Shown: positions 1 through 10,077, numbered from the stretch's first letter. The stretch: DNA of 64,000 nucleotides from Micromonospora zamorensis (GCF_900090275.1 NZ_LT607755.1:62001-126000), one strand, 5' to 3'. Program-made: numbers and translations. Notes: generated by a model not told the origin, from the letters alone.

Positions 1-1421
1 TGGGCGCGACGCTCTACGCGGCCGTGGAGGGCAAGTCTCCGTACGCTCGGCCGTCGGCGATCGGCACCCTGGCCGCGCTGGCCACCGAGCCGATCCCGCC
101 GCCGAAGAACGCCGGCCCGCTCAAGGCCGTGCTCAACGGGCTGCTGCGCAAGGACCCGAACGAGCGGATCACCGCCGAGGTGGCGGAGCGGTTGCTGCGC
201 CGCGCCGGGGGCAAGCGGGCGCGCGGGATTTCACTGCTCGATGGCGTACGCCGGCCGGGGCCGAACGGCCCGCGCGAGCCGCGCCTGCCGGTGGTGCCGG
301 CGCCGCGACCTGCCGAGAGTGTCGACCGGCCGGTGTCGCCGCCGCCGCCGGCCGCTGCCGCAACCTCCGCTGCAACCTCCGCCGCTGCCGCAACCTCTGC
401 CTCTGGCACGACCTCTGCCGCCGACGCCACGCCGACGACTGTCGTTCCGTCCGGTGTGGACGACGCCGACCCGACCGCGGCGGTGCCGGCCGAGCCGACC
501 GCCACGATCGACCGCCCGTCCGATGCCGAGCCGACCACGAAGGTCGCGGCCACTGGCGACACGACCGGCGACAGTACGACGAACACCGGCGACGGCACGA
601 GCACCCCCGACGACGAGCCGACGGTCGTCGACGGCCCGCCGGTGGCTCCGGAACAGCGCAAGCCGTCGACGCCGACGTCGCTCATGCCGCCGGTGAGCCC
701 GGCCGGTCGTGCGGCGGTGCCGACGTACGGCGGTACGAGGCCGAGCAACACCCGACGCAACGTGCTGATCGGGGCCTTGGTCGCGCTGCTGCTGGTCGGC
801 CTCGTGGTGATCGTGCCGCTGCTCAGCAAGGGTGACGACAAGACCCCGCAGGCCAACCCGACCGGGGCCGCCGCGACGTCCGCGCCCGCACCGACCACCG
901 CTGCCGCGCCTCCGCCGCCCACCAGCGGTGCCCCGAGTCCGTCCGCCTCGGCCACCCCCTCGGTCGACCCGAACGCGTTGCCGGCGGGCTGGAAGCTGCA
1001 CCGGGACCCGGCCGGCTTCGCCCTGCCGATGCCCGACGGTTGGGTGCGTAGCCAGGTCAACGGCAACACGGTCGTCTTCAACCAGTCCAACGGGCCGGGA
1101 AAGCTGCTCGTGCAGTGGACCCCTTCCCCGAAGAAGGATGCGGTCGCGGACTGGCGGGAGCAGGAGCCGAACCGCAAGAACCTCGTTGGCAACTACAAGT
1201 TACTCGGCATCGTCGGCTGCGACTTTTGGAAGACCTGCGGGGACTGGGAGTGGCTGGAGACCCGGGACGGGCAGCGGATCCACGTCCGTAACCGTGGGTT
1301 CGTGACGGCCAAGAACCGCGGCTACGCCCTGCGGTGGGAGATCGCGGAGAAGGACTGGCAAGCCAACCTGCCGAACTTCGACCGCATCGCCAAGGGTTTC
1401 GTGCCCGACCGTCAGGACTGA
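1..1421 (+). CDS. Ser/Thr protein kinase, C-terminal part (5' end cut by window edge)
   Basis: The frame is open to the left edge, so the gene starts outside the window. The first ~65 residues are the end of a Hanks-type kinase C-lobe (GATLYAAVEGKSPY, then LLRKDPNERITA, the usual subdomain XI arginine region). A long Pro/Thr/Ala-rich juxtamembrane linker follows, then one membrane helix (about nt 768-826), another Pro/Ser/Thr-rich stretch and a ~145-residue outer domain with two cysteines (VGCDFWKTCGDW). This is PknB-like topology: kinase inside, sensor outside. The outer domain has no PASTA repeats and I do not recognise its ligand. The catalytic loop lies outside the window. Confidence 0.9.
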   Translation, partial: GATLYAAVEGKSPYARPSAIGTLAALATEPIPPPKNAGPLKAVLNGLLRKDPNERITAEVAERLLRRAGGKRARGISLLDGVRRPGPNGPREPRLPVVPAPRPAESVDRPVSPPPPAAAATSAATSAAAATSASGTTSAADATPTTVVPSGVDDADPTAAVPAEPTATIDRPSDAEPTTKVAATGDTTGDSTTNTGDGTSTPDDEPTVVDGPPVAPEQRKPSTPTSLMPPVSPAGRAAVPTYGGTRPSNTRRNVLIGALVALLLVGLVVIVPLLSKGDDKTPQANPTGAAATSAPAPTTAAAPPPPTSGAPSPSASATPSVDPNALPAGWKLHRDPAGFALPMPDGWVRSQVNGNTVVFNQSNGPGKLLVQWTPSPKKDAVADWREQEPNRKNLVGNYKLLGIVGCDFWKTCGDWEWLETRDGQRIHVRNRGFVTAKNRGYALRWEIAEKDWQANLPNFDRIAKGFVPDRQD

Positions 1422-1486
1422 AACTGATTCGCATGACCTTGCGCCGTCCTGGGTAATTGACCTTCGACGACGGAGGGAGGCACGAC

Positions 1487-1714
1487 ATGGGTTACCGACG
1501 GAGGGACGCCCGGCCTCGGCTGGCACTGTGGATGCTCGTCGCGCTCGGCGACGCGATTCTGCTGCTGGTCACCATGGGGATTCCGGCGCTCATCGCACTG
1601 TTCGGCGTCGTGATCGTTGCCGGTTTCGGGGTGGCCGCCTGGCGGCTCACCCGCAGGGGCGCGTTGGCCCGTGAGGAAGCTGTGGTGCCGGCGTTGAGCC
1701 GGCGGCGGGCCTGA
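1487..1714 (+). CDS. Small membrane protein, unknown function
   Basis: A 75-residue protein with a basic N-terminus ([11 protein letters not shown]), two adjoining hydrophobic stretches covering about residues 10-50, and a basic C-terminus ending RRRA. The ATG at 1487 is chosen because a strong ribosome-binding site (GGAGGGAGG, 1472-1480) sits 6 nt upstream; an in-frame TTG at 1457 has none. It lies 65 nt after the kinase gene and may be read with it. I recognise no family. Confidence 0.6.
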   Translation: MGYRRRDARPRLALWMLVALGDAILLLVTMGIPALIALFGVVIVAGFGVAAWRLTRRGALAREEAVVPALSRRRA

Positions 1715-1731
1715 CCCGTAGCCCGGTGTGT

Positions 1732-1786
1732 GGCGGCAGCCGGACCGATTGTCGACCGTGTGGTGACCGTCGATCCCGCTGCCGCC
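1732..1786. terminator. Hairpin between convergent genes
   Basis: GGCGGCAGC (1732-1740) pairs with GCTGCCGCC (1778-1786), with further partial pairing inside the loop. It lies between two genes that end towards each other, so it probably serves both strands. There is no U-tract, as is common in actinobacteria. Confidence 0.5.
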
Positions 1787-1796
1787 AACGGCCCGG

Positions 1797-2549
1797 TCAG
1801 GTGTTGTTGGCCAACGCGATCAGTCGACTCCGGTCGCCGTTCCAGTAGTTGCGGTCCACGTTGCCGCTGATCCCCGACACGGCCCCGGTGCTGGTGTACT
1901 GCCAGAAGCTCCACACCGACGCGCCTGCCGGTAGGGCACCCGGCGTGCTCGACCAGCGGGCCAGCCAGAGCGGGTGGTTCGCCCACGGGCCGGTCCAGCT
2001 GCCGGTGCACTGGTTCCACCAGCTGGCGGTGGTGTAGATGACCGCGTACCGGCCGGTGCGGGAGCGGTAGGTGTTCAGGAAGTCCTGCACCCAGTTGCGC
2101 ATTCCGGTCGTGCTGAGCCCGTAGCAGTAGCCGCCGGCGTACGGGTTGCCCTCGATGTCCAGGGCCGCCGGCAGGGTGCGGCTGTCCGCCGACCAGGCGC
2201 CACCGTTGGAGGCCAGGTAGTTGGCCTGGGTGGAGCCTGCGGAGATGTTCGGCCGGGCGAAGTGGTACGCCCCGCGGATCACCCCGGCGTTGTACGAGTT
2301 GACGTAGTTCGCGTTGAAGCGCGGGTCCTTGTAGCTGGTGCCCTCTGTCGCCTTGATGAAGGCGAACTGGATGCCCGCGTTGCGGACGCTGGTCCAGTTG
2401 ATTGCGCCCTGGTAGTTGGATACGTCGACGCCCGGGGTGGTGGCGGCGGCCGCCGGTCCGGCGGTCGCGACCAGGGCCGCCGCCGCGGTGGCGAGGACGG
2501 TGAGGCCGGCCGCGAGTGCGCGGCGCAGCGGTGATCGGGTACGGGCCAT
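1797..2549 (-). CDS. Secreted GH25 lysozyme (N-acetylmuramidase)
   Basis: Predicted to cleave the MurNAc-GlcNAc beta-1,4 bond of peptidoglycan outside the cell. The 250-residue product has a basic N-terminus and an Ala-rich signal peptide (~residues 1-36), then a single GH25 domain. Seen directly: GVDVSNYQ near residue 40, AFIKATEG, GAYHFARP, and the acidic pair in LDIEGN (D131, E133), which are hallmark GH25 residues. There is no separate wall-binding domain. The start is the ATG at 2549, with GGAGG 5 nt upstream; a longer in-frame start at 2585 would place residues ahead of the signal peptide. That ribosome-binding site lies in a strong hairpin (2555-2594), so translation may be controlled. 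Confidence 0.92.
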   Translation of the reverse strand: MARTRSPLRRALAAGLTVLATAAAALVATAGPAAAATTPGVDVSNYQGAINWTSVRNAGIQFAFIKATEGTSYKDPRFNANYVNSYNAGVIRGAYHFARPNISAGSTQANYLASNGGAWSADSRTLPAALDIEGNPYAGGYCYGLSTTGMRNWVQDFLNTYRSRTGRYAVIYTTASWWNQCTGSWTGPWANHPLWLARWSSTPGALPAGASVWSFWQYTSTGAVSGISGNVDRNYWNGDRSRLIALANNT

Positions 2550-2554
2550 GAGTG

Positions 2555-2594
2555 CCTCCAAGGATGTCGCTCTATCGACAACCATCTTTGGAGG
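2555..2594 (-). promoter_or_regulatory. 5'-UTR hairpin that pairs with the lysozyme ribosome-binding site
   Basis: In the minus-strand transcript, CCTCCAAAGATG (complement of 2594-2583) can pair with CATCCTTGGAGG (complement of 2566-2555) over 12 bp with one mismatch and a 16-nt loop. The 3' arm contains the GGAGG ribosome-binding site 5 nt before the lysozyme ATG. The 5' arm therefore acts as an anti-ribosome-binding-site sequence. The pairing is read directly; a regulatory role is inferred. Confidence 0.6.
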
Positions 2595-2675
2595 TAAGTG
2601 CCCTAGATCGCAAGGCGAGCAGAGAAAAGCTTCATCGGCGGGTCGTGAAGGCCCCGTGGCCGTGGAGAGGGTGGT

Positions 2676-3221
2676 TCAGCGCAGAGCGGCCGGGTCGAGC
2701 TGCCAACGGAACGGCTCGACGACGGTCAGAGTCTCGCCCGGCTTTGCCACCTGGTCCTCGACGTAGTGCTCACCGTCCAGCCGGAACAGCCGCAACGAGT
2801 GACCGTCCCCGTCCTGCTCAACCAGCAGATACCAGGGGATTCGCGCAATGGCGTAGAGCTGCATCTTGACCAGCCGGTCGGCGGCGGCGTTGCCGGGCGA
2901 GACGATCTCGCAGACGAGCACCACCTCGGCAGCCTCCACCGCCGTGCCCTCGTCGTCGGTGTCCGCGACAACCACATCGGGGATGACGATCCGATCCACC
3001 CCGAGCCGCACGTTGACCGCTCCGAAGACGGCGAGGCCGTCGGCCGCGCGCTCGACATGGTCGGCCAGCCGGCGCGATACCAACTGGTGGCGCTTACTCG
3101 GGACCGGGCTCAGAAGCAGGCTCCCGTCGAGCAGCTCGATCCGGTCCGGGGTTTCACCCAGGGCGAAGTAGTCGGCCTCGGTCCAGAGTCCGATGTGGTG
3201 TTCCAAGGACAACGAACCCAT
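2676..3221 (-). CDS. Uma2-family (DUF820) PD-(D/E)XK endonuclease-like protein
   Basis: The 181-residue size and motifs fit the Uma2/DUF820 family of restriction-like nuclease folds that are abundant in actinobacteria and cyanobacteria. Visible features are an N-terminal [11 protein letters not shown] segment, RIELLDG, the acidic motif IPDVVV (D82), CEIVSPGN (E105) and K119, which together make a plausible PD-(D/E)XK active site. The ATG at 3221 has GAGGTG upstream. It stands alone, with no partner methylase or transposase beside it. The physiological role of this family is unsettled, so nuclease activity is a family inference. Confidence 0.85.
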   Translation of the reverse strand: MGSLSLEHHIGLWTEADYFALGETPDRIELLDGSLLLSPVPSKRHQLVSRRLADHVERAADGLAVFGAVNVRLGVDRIVIPDVVVADTDDEGTAVEAAEVVLVCEIVSPGNAAADRLVKMQLYAIARIPWYLLVEQDGDGHSLRLFRLDGEHYVEDQVAKPGETLTVVEPFRWQLDPAALR

Positions 3222-3321
3222 CTGTAATCACCTCTGCCTTCATGGCCACCCGATCCGTCTCAGGCACTACGAGCCGGTGCCTCGGGAGCGACACGGAACG
3301 CCGCCGGTAGGCTCGCGCCCC

Positions 3322-4065
3322 ATGATGTCGATCGACGGGCTGGGCGACCTGTGGGACACGCTGTTCGGCGCGCAGCCGGACCCGCCCCCGCTGCTGGTGC
3401 TGATCACCGGGGCCGTCGCGCTGGTGGTGGTGTCCACCCGACTGCCCTGGCGGATCGCCCGTAACGCCATCACCATCGCCCACGAGGGCGGACACGCGCT
3501 CGTCGCCCTGCTCACCGGCCGCAAGCTGCGCGGTATCCGGCTGCACTCGGACACCTCGGGGCTCACGCTCTCCGCCGGGCGCCCCACCGGCCCCGGCATG
3601 ATCCTCACCCTGCTCGCCGGATACGTCGCCCCGCCCCTGGTCGGGTTGGCCGGTGCGTGGCTGCTCGGCGGCAACCGGATCACCCTGCTGCTCTGGGTCG
3701 CTGTGGCGCTGCTGCTCGCCATGCTCATCATGATCCGCAACGCCTTCGGCGTGGTGTCGCTGCTGGTCACCGGCGCGCTGGTGTTCGCCGTCTCCTGGTA
3801 CGCCACCCCGCAGGTGCAGGCCGCGTTCGCGTACGCCGGGGTGTGGTTTCTGCTGCTCGGCGGGGTGCGACCGGTGGTGGAGCTGCAACGGCTGCGGTCG
3901 CGCGGCCGGATGCCCGCCTCCGACGCCGACCAGCTCGCGGGGCTGACCCCGTTCCCGGCGTTCTTCTGGGTGACCGTCTTCGCCCTGGTCAACCTGGCCG
4001 CCCTGATCACAGGCGCCCTGCTCCTGACCGGCCCGATCCTCACCGATGCAGGCCTGACGCTCTGA
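3322..4065 (+). CDS. M50-type membrane metalloprotease
   Basis: A multi-pass membrane protein (~247 residues) with the zinc-binding motif HEGGH (H54, E55, H58) at the edge of a membrane helix, followed by LLTGRKLRGIRLHSDTSG. This is the arrangement of the peptidase M50B-like family, whose members cleave substrates in or near the membrane. About six hydrophobic segments follow. The ATG at 3322 is chosen because TAGGCT (3308-3313) lies 8 nt upstream, which fits a leaderless or near-leaderless transcript. The divergent Uma2-like gene starts 100 nt away. No substrate can be named. Confidence 0.85.
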   Translation: MMSIDGLGDLWDTLFGAQPDPPPLLVLITGAVALVVVSTRLPWRIARNAITIAHEGGHALVALLTGRKLRGIRLHSDTSGLTLSAGRPTGPGMILTLLAGYVAPPLVGLAGAWLLGGNRITLLLWVAVALLLAMLIMIRNAFGVVSLLVTGALVFAVSWYATPQVQAAFAYAGVWFLLLGGVRPVVELQRLRSRGRMPASDADQLAGLTPFPAFFWVTVFALVNLAALITGALLLTGPILTDAGLTL

Positions 4066-4084
4066 CCCCCCGGCCTCCGTCCGG

Positions 4085-4153
4085 GTCGATCAAGGAGTTG
4101 TGGTGGGCCGCCGCAATACCTCCGCAGCCAGGCACCACAACTCCATGATCGAC
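4085..4153. repeat. Intergenic inverted repeat, family B copy 1
   Basis: Arms 4085-4105 and 4133-4153 are 21 bp each with one mismatch, and share the core GATCAWGGAGTTGTGGTG. The loop is 27 nt. It lies between two same-strand genes. The same GATCA(A/T)G(A/G)AGTT-type ends occur at 30736, 50156 and, more loosely, 58975. Confidence 0.8.
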
Positions 4154-4187
4154 GGCGGGAGGGGTGGCGGCGGGCAGAATGGGCGTC

Positions 4188-5171
4188 ATGCGGTACGTGA
4201 TCATTGGCGCGGGTGCGGTAGGCGGGACCATCGGCGTACGGCTCGCCGAGGCCGGCAGGGACGTGACACTGGTGGCCCGGGGCGCTCACCTGGACGCGAT
4301 TCGTGCGCGGGGTCTGACCCTGCGGCAGCCCGACGGTGAGGTCACCGCCCGGCTCACCGCCGTGGACGGGCCCGACGAGCGGCTACTGCCTTCGGACACG
4401 GTGCTGGTGCTCACCGTCAAGTCGCAGGACACCGCCGGTGCGCTGGCCGCCTGGGTGGACGCCCCGGTGGTCGGCGGCGGTACGGCGGGCGAGCGGTTGC
4501 CGCTGGTGACCGCCCAGAACGGGGTGGCGAACGAGCGAGCGGCGCTACGCCTCTTCGCCGACGTGCACCCGGTCTGTGTCTGGCTGCCGGCCACCCATCT
4601 GGACCCGGGCGTGGTTGTCGCCAACGGCTACCCGCACCCCGGGATGCTCCACATCGGTCGCTACCCGGGCGGCGCCGACGACACCGACCGGGCGATCGCC
4701 GCGGATCTGGACGCCGCCGGTTTCGTCGCCCCGGTGCGCGCGGACGTGCTGCGCTGGAAGTACGGCAAGCTGCTCAGCAACCTCGGCAACGGCCTCCAGG
4801 CGCTGCTCGGGCAGGGCATCCCGGACGCGTTAGTTGAGCGGGTACGCGCCGAAGGTGTCGCCGCGCTCGCCGCCGCCGGGATCGTGCACACCTCGCCGGA
4901 GGAGGAGAAGGCCGAACGCGGTGACCTGGTGGGGCAGCGCCCGGTCGACGGCGAGGCCCGCTCGGGTGGCTCCACCTGGCAGAGCCTGGCCCGGGGCACC
5001 GGCTCGACCGAGGTTGACCACCTCAACGGCGAGATCGCGCTGCTGGGACGGCTGCACGGCGTGGCGACCCCGGTCAACGTCGCCGTCCAGCGGGCCGTAC
5101 GCCGGGCGGTCCGCGAGCGGATCGCGGCTGGCGCGTTCCCGCTCGTCGAGCTGGAGAAGATGATCGCCTGA
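4188..5171 (+). CDS. Ketopantoate reductase family protein (PanE/ApbA-like)
   Basis: Predicted NADPH-dependent 2-dehydropantoate 2-reductase, which makes pantoate for coenzyme A. An N-terminal Rossmann motif (MRYVIIGAGAVGGTIG, residues 1-16) is followed by VLTVKSQDT and TAQNGVANE, both typical of the family. RADVLRWKYGKLLSNLGN matches the catalytic-lysine helix that begins the C-terminal domain. At 327 residues the length is normal. The ATG at 4188 follows CAGAAT (4175-4180) by 7 nt, which suggests a leaderless message. PanE paralogues acting on other 2-oxo acids are common, and no other pan genes are nearby, so the substrate is uncertain. Confidence 0.85.
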   Translation: MRYVIIGAGAVGGTIGVRLAEAGRDVTLVARGAHLDAIRARGLTLRQPDGEVTARLTAVDGPDERLLPSDTVLVLTVKSQDTAGALAAWVDAPVVGGGTAGERLPLVTAQNGVANERAALRLFADVHPVCVWLPATHLDPGVVVANGYPHPGMLHIGRYPGGADDTDRAIAADLDAAGFVAPVRADVLRWKYGKLLSNLGNGLQALLGQGIPDALVERVRAEGVAALAAAGIVHTSPEEEKAERGDLVGQRPVDGEARSGGSTWQSLARGTGSTEVDHLNGEIALLGRLHGVATPVNVAVQRAVRRAVRERIAAGAFPLVELEKMIA

Positions 5172-5233
5172 TCGGGGCAACCGACGACCCTGCCCGGCGC
5201 GTGTTCCCTGCGAGCGACACGGGGAGGTAGCGG

Positions 5234-5734
5234 GTGCCGGACGTCGACGGGTTCGACGAGTTCTACCGGGGGAGCCGTCAACGGCTGCTCGGGTTCGTCT
5301 ACGCCCTCACCGGCGACCGGGGCGAGGCGCAGGACGCCGTGCAGGAGGCGTACATCAGGGCGTGGCAGCGCTGGTCGACGGTGAGCCGGTACGACGACCC
5401 GGAGGCGTGGGTGCGGGTCGTGGCCAGCCGCATCGCGGTCAGCCGGTGGCGCAGCCTGCGCAGTCGTGCTCGCGCGTACCTGCGACACGGGGCCGTCGAG
5501 ACCGTTCCCGGCCCGGGCACCGACACCGTCGAGGTGGTCGCCGCGCTGCGTCTGCTACCCGAGGAGCAACGCGTCGCCATCGCCCTGTACTACCTGGTCG
5601 GCATGCCGGTCGCCGAGGTGGCACGGGAGACCGCGGCCCCGGTGGGCACGGTCAAGGCCCGACTCTCCCGGGGGCGCACTGCGCTCGCCGGTCTGCTCGC
5701 CGTCTCTGACCTGGAGGAGGCCACCGATGCGTGA
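5234..5734 (+). CDS. ECF RNA polymerase sigma factor, SigE-like actinobacterial group
   Basis: 166 residues with both sigma-70 domains. Region 2 is near residues 10-75 (FDEFYRGSRQRLLGFVYALTGD, AQDAVQEAYIRAWQRW), and region 4 is near residues 100-155 (LPEEQRVAIALYYLVGMP, APVGTVKARLSRGR). It directs polymerase to a small regulon. The GTG at 5234 has GGGGAGG (5221-5227) 6 nt upstream. The next gene starts 8 nt before this stop codon and encodes a one-pass membrane protein, so the pair is translationally coupled, as for sigma/anti-sigma pairs. Confidence 0.93.
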   Translation: MPDVDGFDEFYRGSRQRLLGFVYALTGDRGEAQDAVQEAYIRAWQRWSTVSRYDDPEAWVRVVASRIAVSRWRSLRSRARAYLRHGAVETVPGPGTDTVEVVAALRLLPEEQRVAIALYYLVGMPVAEVARETAAPVGTVKARLSRGRTALAGLLAVSDLEEATDA

Positions 5735-6581
5735 CGAACCGACCTTCGTCGAACACGTCCGGCGGGACCTGCTCGACGTGCGCTGGCCCAGCCCGGAGGA
5801 GATCCGCGCCCGAGCCCGTCGCCGCAGCCAGCGCAGGATCGTGGTGTCCACCGTCGTGCTGGCCCTCGCCGGGGTTTCCGCCGTGGCGGTCGCCGCGCCG
5901 AGGACGTCCCCGCCATCGGTGCACCCGGCCGCCTCCGCCTCGCCCACCCGGCACGAGATCACCACCGATGCCCTGCTGCAGCCGACCGACCTGCCGGAGC
6001 CGGTTTACGTGCAGCTCAGCCAGGCAGGGCTGGGCGAGCCGGTCCGGCTGGACGATACGCTCGGCCGTTGCCGGACGAGCCAGGGGCAATCGGACGGCTG
6101 GCAGATGTCCATCCTGTCCCGTTCACAGACCCTCATGCGGAAGGCCACCCAGGGCGTCCTGGTGCCGGGCGACGCCCTGGCCATGCAGGATCTCTTCAGG
6201 CTGGAACCACAGACGGCTCGACAGCTCTTCACCAGTCTGGACGACCTGGTCGCGCCGTGCGCCGAGTGGCGAAGCGTCTCACAGCTGGAGACGGTGGACA
6301 GCACCCACACCGTGGAGGTGATCCACCGGTGGGCGGTGGTGCAGCGGGGCTTCGCGGGGGACGACGCCGCCATCCTGCGGGACACGTTCACGGCTGCTCG
6401 GGACGTGCAGACCGGGCAGACGTTCGGCAATGCACCGCCGCCGACCCTCCTGGCCATCGTCCGGGTCGGTGACACTGTCTCGCTGCTCCGCATTGCAGAT
6501 GGCGGCACCGAGGCGAAACTCCGCCAGCTCGCCGTGGCGGCGGCAGCCCGGATGTGCGCCGCCGCCAACCCGGCCTGCTGA
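5727..6581 (+). CDS. One-pass membrane protein, candidate partner of the ECF sigma factor
   Basis: 284 residues: a short cytoplasmic N-terminus (FVEHVRRDLLDVRWPSPEEI), an Arg-rich segment, one membrane helix (about residues 38-56) and a ~220-residue outer domain. It overlaps the sigma gene by 8 nt and has GGAGGAGG (5713-5720) upstream. Position and topology suggest an anti-sigma or signal-sensing role. The N-terminus lacks the HXXXCXXC zinc anti-sigma motif, so any sigma binding would need another surface. The outer domain is not recognised; three cysteines in it could form a disulfide. Confidence 0.7.
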   Translation: MRDEPTFVEHVRRDLLDVRWPSPEEIRARARRRSQRRIVVSTVVLALAGVSAVAVAAPRTSPPSVHPAASASPTRHEITTDALLQPTDLPEPVYVQLSQAGLGEPVRLDDTLGRCRTSQGQSDGWQMSILSRSQTLMRKATQGVLVPGDALAMQDLFRLEPQTARQLFTSLDDLVAPCAEWRSVSQLETVDSTHTVEVIHRWAVVQRGFAGDDAAILRDTFTAARDVQTGQTFGNAPPPTLLAIVRVGDTVSLLRIADGGTEAKLRQLAVAAAARMCAAANPAC

Positions 6582-6619
6582 CCCCAACCGAGGCGCTCGA
6601 CCCGAGCAACATGCGGCGA

Positions 6620-6695
6620 TGATCCGCGCAACATCAGGGATGTTGGTGCCTCCCGGCGCCCGGAGGCAGCAACAACGCTGAAGTTGCGCGGATCA
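6620..6695. repeat. Intergenic nested palindrome, family A copy 1
   Basis: The outer arms are TGATCCGCGCAAC (6620-6632) and GTTGCGCGGATCA (6683-6695), a perfect 13-bp match. Nested inside, GTTGGTGCCTCC pairs with GGAGGCAGCAAC with one mismatch. It lies between convergent genes. Copies 2 and 3 are at 44103 and 51913. Confidence 0.85.
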
Positions 6696-6720
6696 GGCGC
6701 GATCAGGCGCGATCAGGGGC
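6691..6720. repeat. Three tandem 10-bp units
   Basis: GATCAGGCGC occurs twice and GATCAGGGGC once, head to tail, starting in the right arm of the family A palindrome. They look like a local expansion of the element's GATC end. Confidence 0.7.
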
Positions 6721-6741
6721 CGCAGGGGCCGCCACAAAGGC

Positions 6742-8325
<1,584 letters not shown>

Positions 8326-8409
8326 CCAGGGAATATAACGATGGTTCAGGTCGGTGCCGCTGTGCAGTACGCCTCAGTGCCGCCGTGGCGACCGTCGTAG
8401 GCTGGCGGA

Positions 8410-9285
8410 ATGTCGGGCTCCCCGTACACCAATCTGGACCGCCCGCCGCTGTCGGCGGCCCGGCTGAGCCGCGCGTTGATCGCGCCGAACGGGCCGTGGG
8501 CCCGGCTGGAGCTGCGCGCCGAGACCGGCTCCACCAACGCCGACGTGGCCGAGGCCGCCCGGGCCGGCGAGCCCGAGGGTCTGGTCGTGGTCGCCGAGCA
8601 GCAGACCGCCGGGCGTGGCCGGCGCGGTCGGGTCTGGCAGTCGCCGGCGCGCGCCGGCATCGCCACCAGCGTGCTGCTACGACCCGGCGAGGCCGTGCCG
8701 GACCGCGGCTGGCTGCCGGTGACACCCACGGGGTACGGGTGGCTGCCGTTGCTGGCCGGGGTGGCGCTGGTGGAGGCGGTGGCCCGGTTGGCCGAGCTGG
8801 AGGCCTCCCTGAAGTGGCCCAACGACCTGCTGATCGACGGCGCAAAGTGTGCGGGCGTGTTGGCCGAGGTCGTGCCGGGTCGTTCGCCCGACGAACCGCC
8901 GGCCATCGTGCTCGGCATCGGGCTGAACGTGACGCTGCGCGCCGACGAGCTGCCGGTCAACCCGACCGGGTTGCCGGCCACCTCGCTGCAGCTGGCCGGC
9001 GCGGTGGCAACCGACCGGGACCCGTTGCTGCGGGCCCTGCTGCGCGCGGTGGCCGAGTGGTACGAGCGTTGGCGTTCGGCGGGCGGCGACGCGGTGGCCA
9101 GCGGCCTGCGTGACGCCTATCTGGCGGCGTGCGGAACGGTTGGTCGTGAGGTGCGCGTCCTGCTCCCCGACGGGGAGGTTCTGACCGGCACCGCCACCGG
9201 GGTGGACCGGGACGGCCAGCTTCAGGTGGCCACCCCGGCGGCCACCCGCACCCTGGCCGCTGGCGACGTCCTCCACCTGCGCTGA
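8410..9285 (+). CDS. birA: Biotin-[acetyl-CoA-carboxylase] ligase, group I (no DNA-binding domain)
   Basis: Activates biotin with ATP and attaches it to the carrier lysine of acyl-CoA carboxylases. 291 residues. The biotin/ATP loop is GRGRRGR (68-74), preceded by ETGSTNADV; KWPND (135-139) and GAKCAGVL (with K147) complete the active site, and the C-terminal SH3-like cap ends the protein. It lacks the N-terminal helix-turn-helix of E. coli BirA, so it should not act as a repressor. The ATG at 8410 lies 6 nt after TAGGCT (8398-8403), consistent with a leaderless transcript. Confidence 0.94.
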   Translation: MSGSPYTNLDRPPLSAARLSRALIAPNGPWARLELRAETGSTNADVAEAARAGEPEGLVVVAEQQTAGRGRRGRVWQSPARAGIATSVLLRPGEAVPDRGWLPVTPTGYGWLPLLAGVALVEAVARLAELEASLKWPNDLLIDGAKCAGVLAEVVPGRSPDEPPAIVLGIGLNVTLRADELPVNPTGLPATSLQLAGAVATDRDPLLRALLRAVAEWYERWRSAGGDAVASGLRDAYLAACGTVGREVRVLLPDGEVLTGTATGVDRDGQLQVATPAATRTLAAGDVLHLR

Positions 9286-9459
9286 TCCACCCTCTCGCGA
9301 TCTTGCGGTCGCCGCCCACGCGCGACGGGCGAGAGCCGCAGGGCACCGGCCCGACGTGCATGATCGGGAAGAGCGGGGTGGGGCCGCGTGGCGGATGTTG
9401 TGGTGGGCCCTGGGGGGTTTACCGTCTGCGCGTCGAGAAGAAGGCGTTGGAGGTTCCCC

Positions 9460-10032
9460 GTGGCGTTTCCAGAAGACGTGCTCACCAAGGACGAGCACGT
9501 CGTGCTGCACCTGCATCCGCACTGGAAGGCACTGATCCGGCCGATCGTGGTGCTGGTGCTGGCCATCGCCGCGGTGGTGGTCGGCGTGCTCCTGCTGCCC
9601 GAGAGTAGCGGCGGGTCGATCGCGATCGCCGTGATCGGGGTGATCGCCCTGGTCGCGGTGCTCTGGCTCGGTCTGTGGCCGTTCCTGGTCTGGCGGACCA
9701 CCCACTACCTGTTCACCAACGAGCGCGTGCTGCTCCAGCAGGGTGTCTTCTCCCGGGACCGGCGGGACCTCCCACTCACCCGGATCAACGACCACTCGAT
9801 GAACCAGCACTTCTTCGAGCGGCTGCTCGGCTGCGGCACGTTGACCATCGAGTCGGCCGGCGAGCGCGGCCAGTCGGTGCTCGCCGACGTGCCGGGGGTC
9901 GGTCGTGTGCAGACCACCCTGTACGAGCTGGTCGAGGCACAGCACGACAAGCACTCGCTGGGTGACGGGGAGATGCGCGACATCCTCGCCGACATGCGCG
10001 AGGGAAAGCCGCTGCGCGACACCACGACCTGA
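9460..10032 (+). CDS. Membrane protein with bacterial PH domain (YdbT/bPH2 type)
   Basis: 190 residues: a short N-terminus (FPEDVLTKDEHVVLHLHPHWK), two membrane helices (about 22-42 and 50-72) and a PH-like beta domain beginning RTTHYLFTNERVLLQQGVFSRD. Family members sit beside lipid or cell-envelope genes, but their role is poorly known. The GTG at 9460 is preferred because GGAGG (9449-9453) is 6 nt upstream; the in-frame start at 9388 would add a non-conserved basic extension. The 174 nt before it hold a short inverted repeat (CTCTCGC/GCGAGAG, about 9293-9336) that may end birA transcription. Confidence 0.85.
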   Translation: MAFPEDVLTKDEHVVLHLHPHWKALIRPIVVLVLAIAAVVVGVLLLPESSGGSIAIAVIGVIALVAVLWLGLWPFLVWRTTHYLFTNERVLLQQGVFSRDRRDLPLTRINDHSMNQHFFERLLGCGTLTIESAGERGQSVLADVPGVGRVQTTLYELVEAQHDKHSLGDGEMRDILADMREGKPLRDTTT

Positions 10033-10077
10033 TCGTCCGCGCCGACTGAGGCCCGCCCTGGCCGGAGTCGGGGCGGG

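Noticed and set aside
2676..3221. Uma2-like gene as a restriction or defence system
   Set aside because: No methylase, helicase or toxin partner nearby; solitary Uma2 genes are common and of unknown role.
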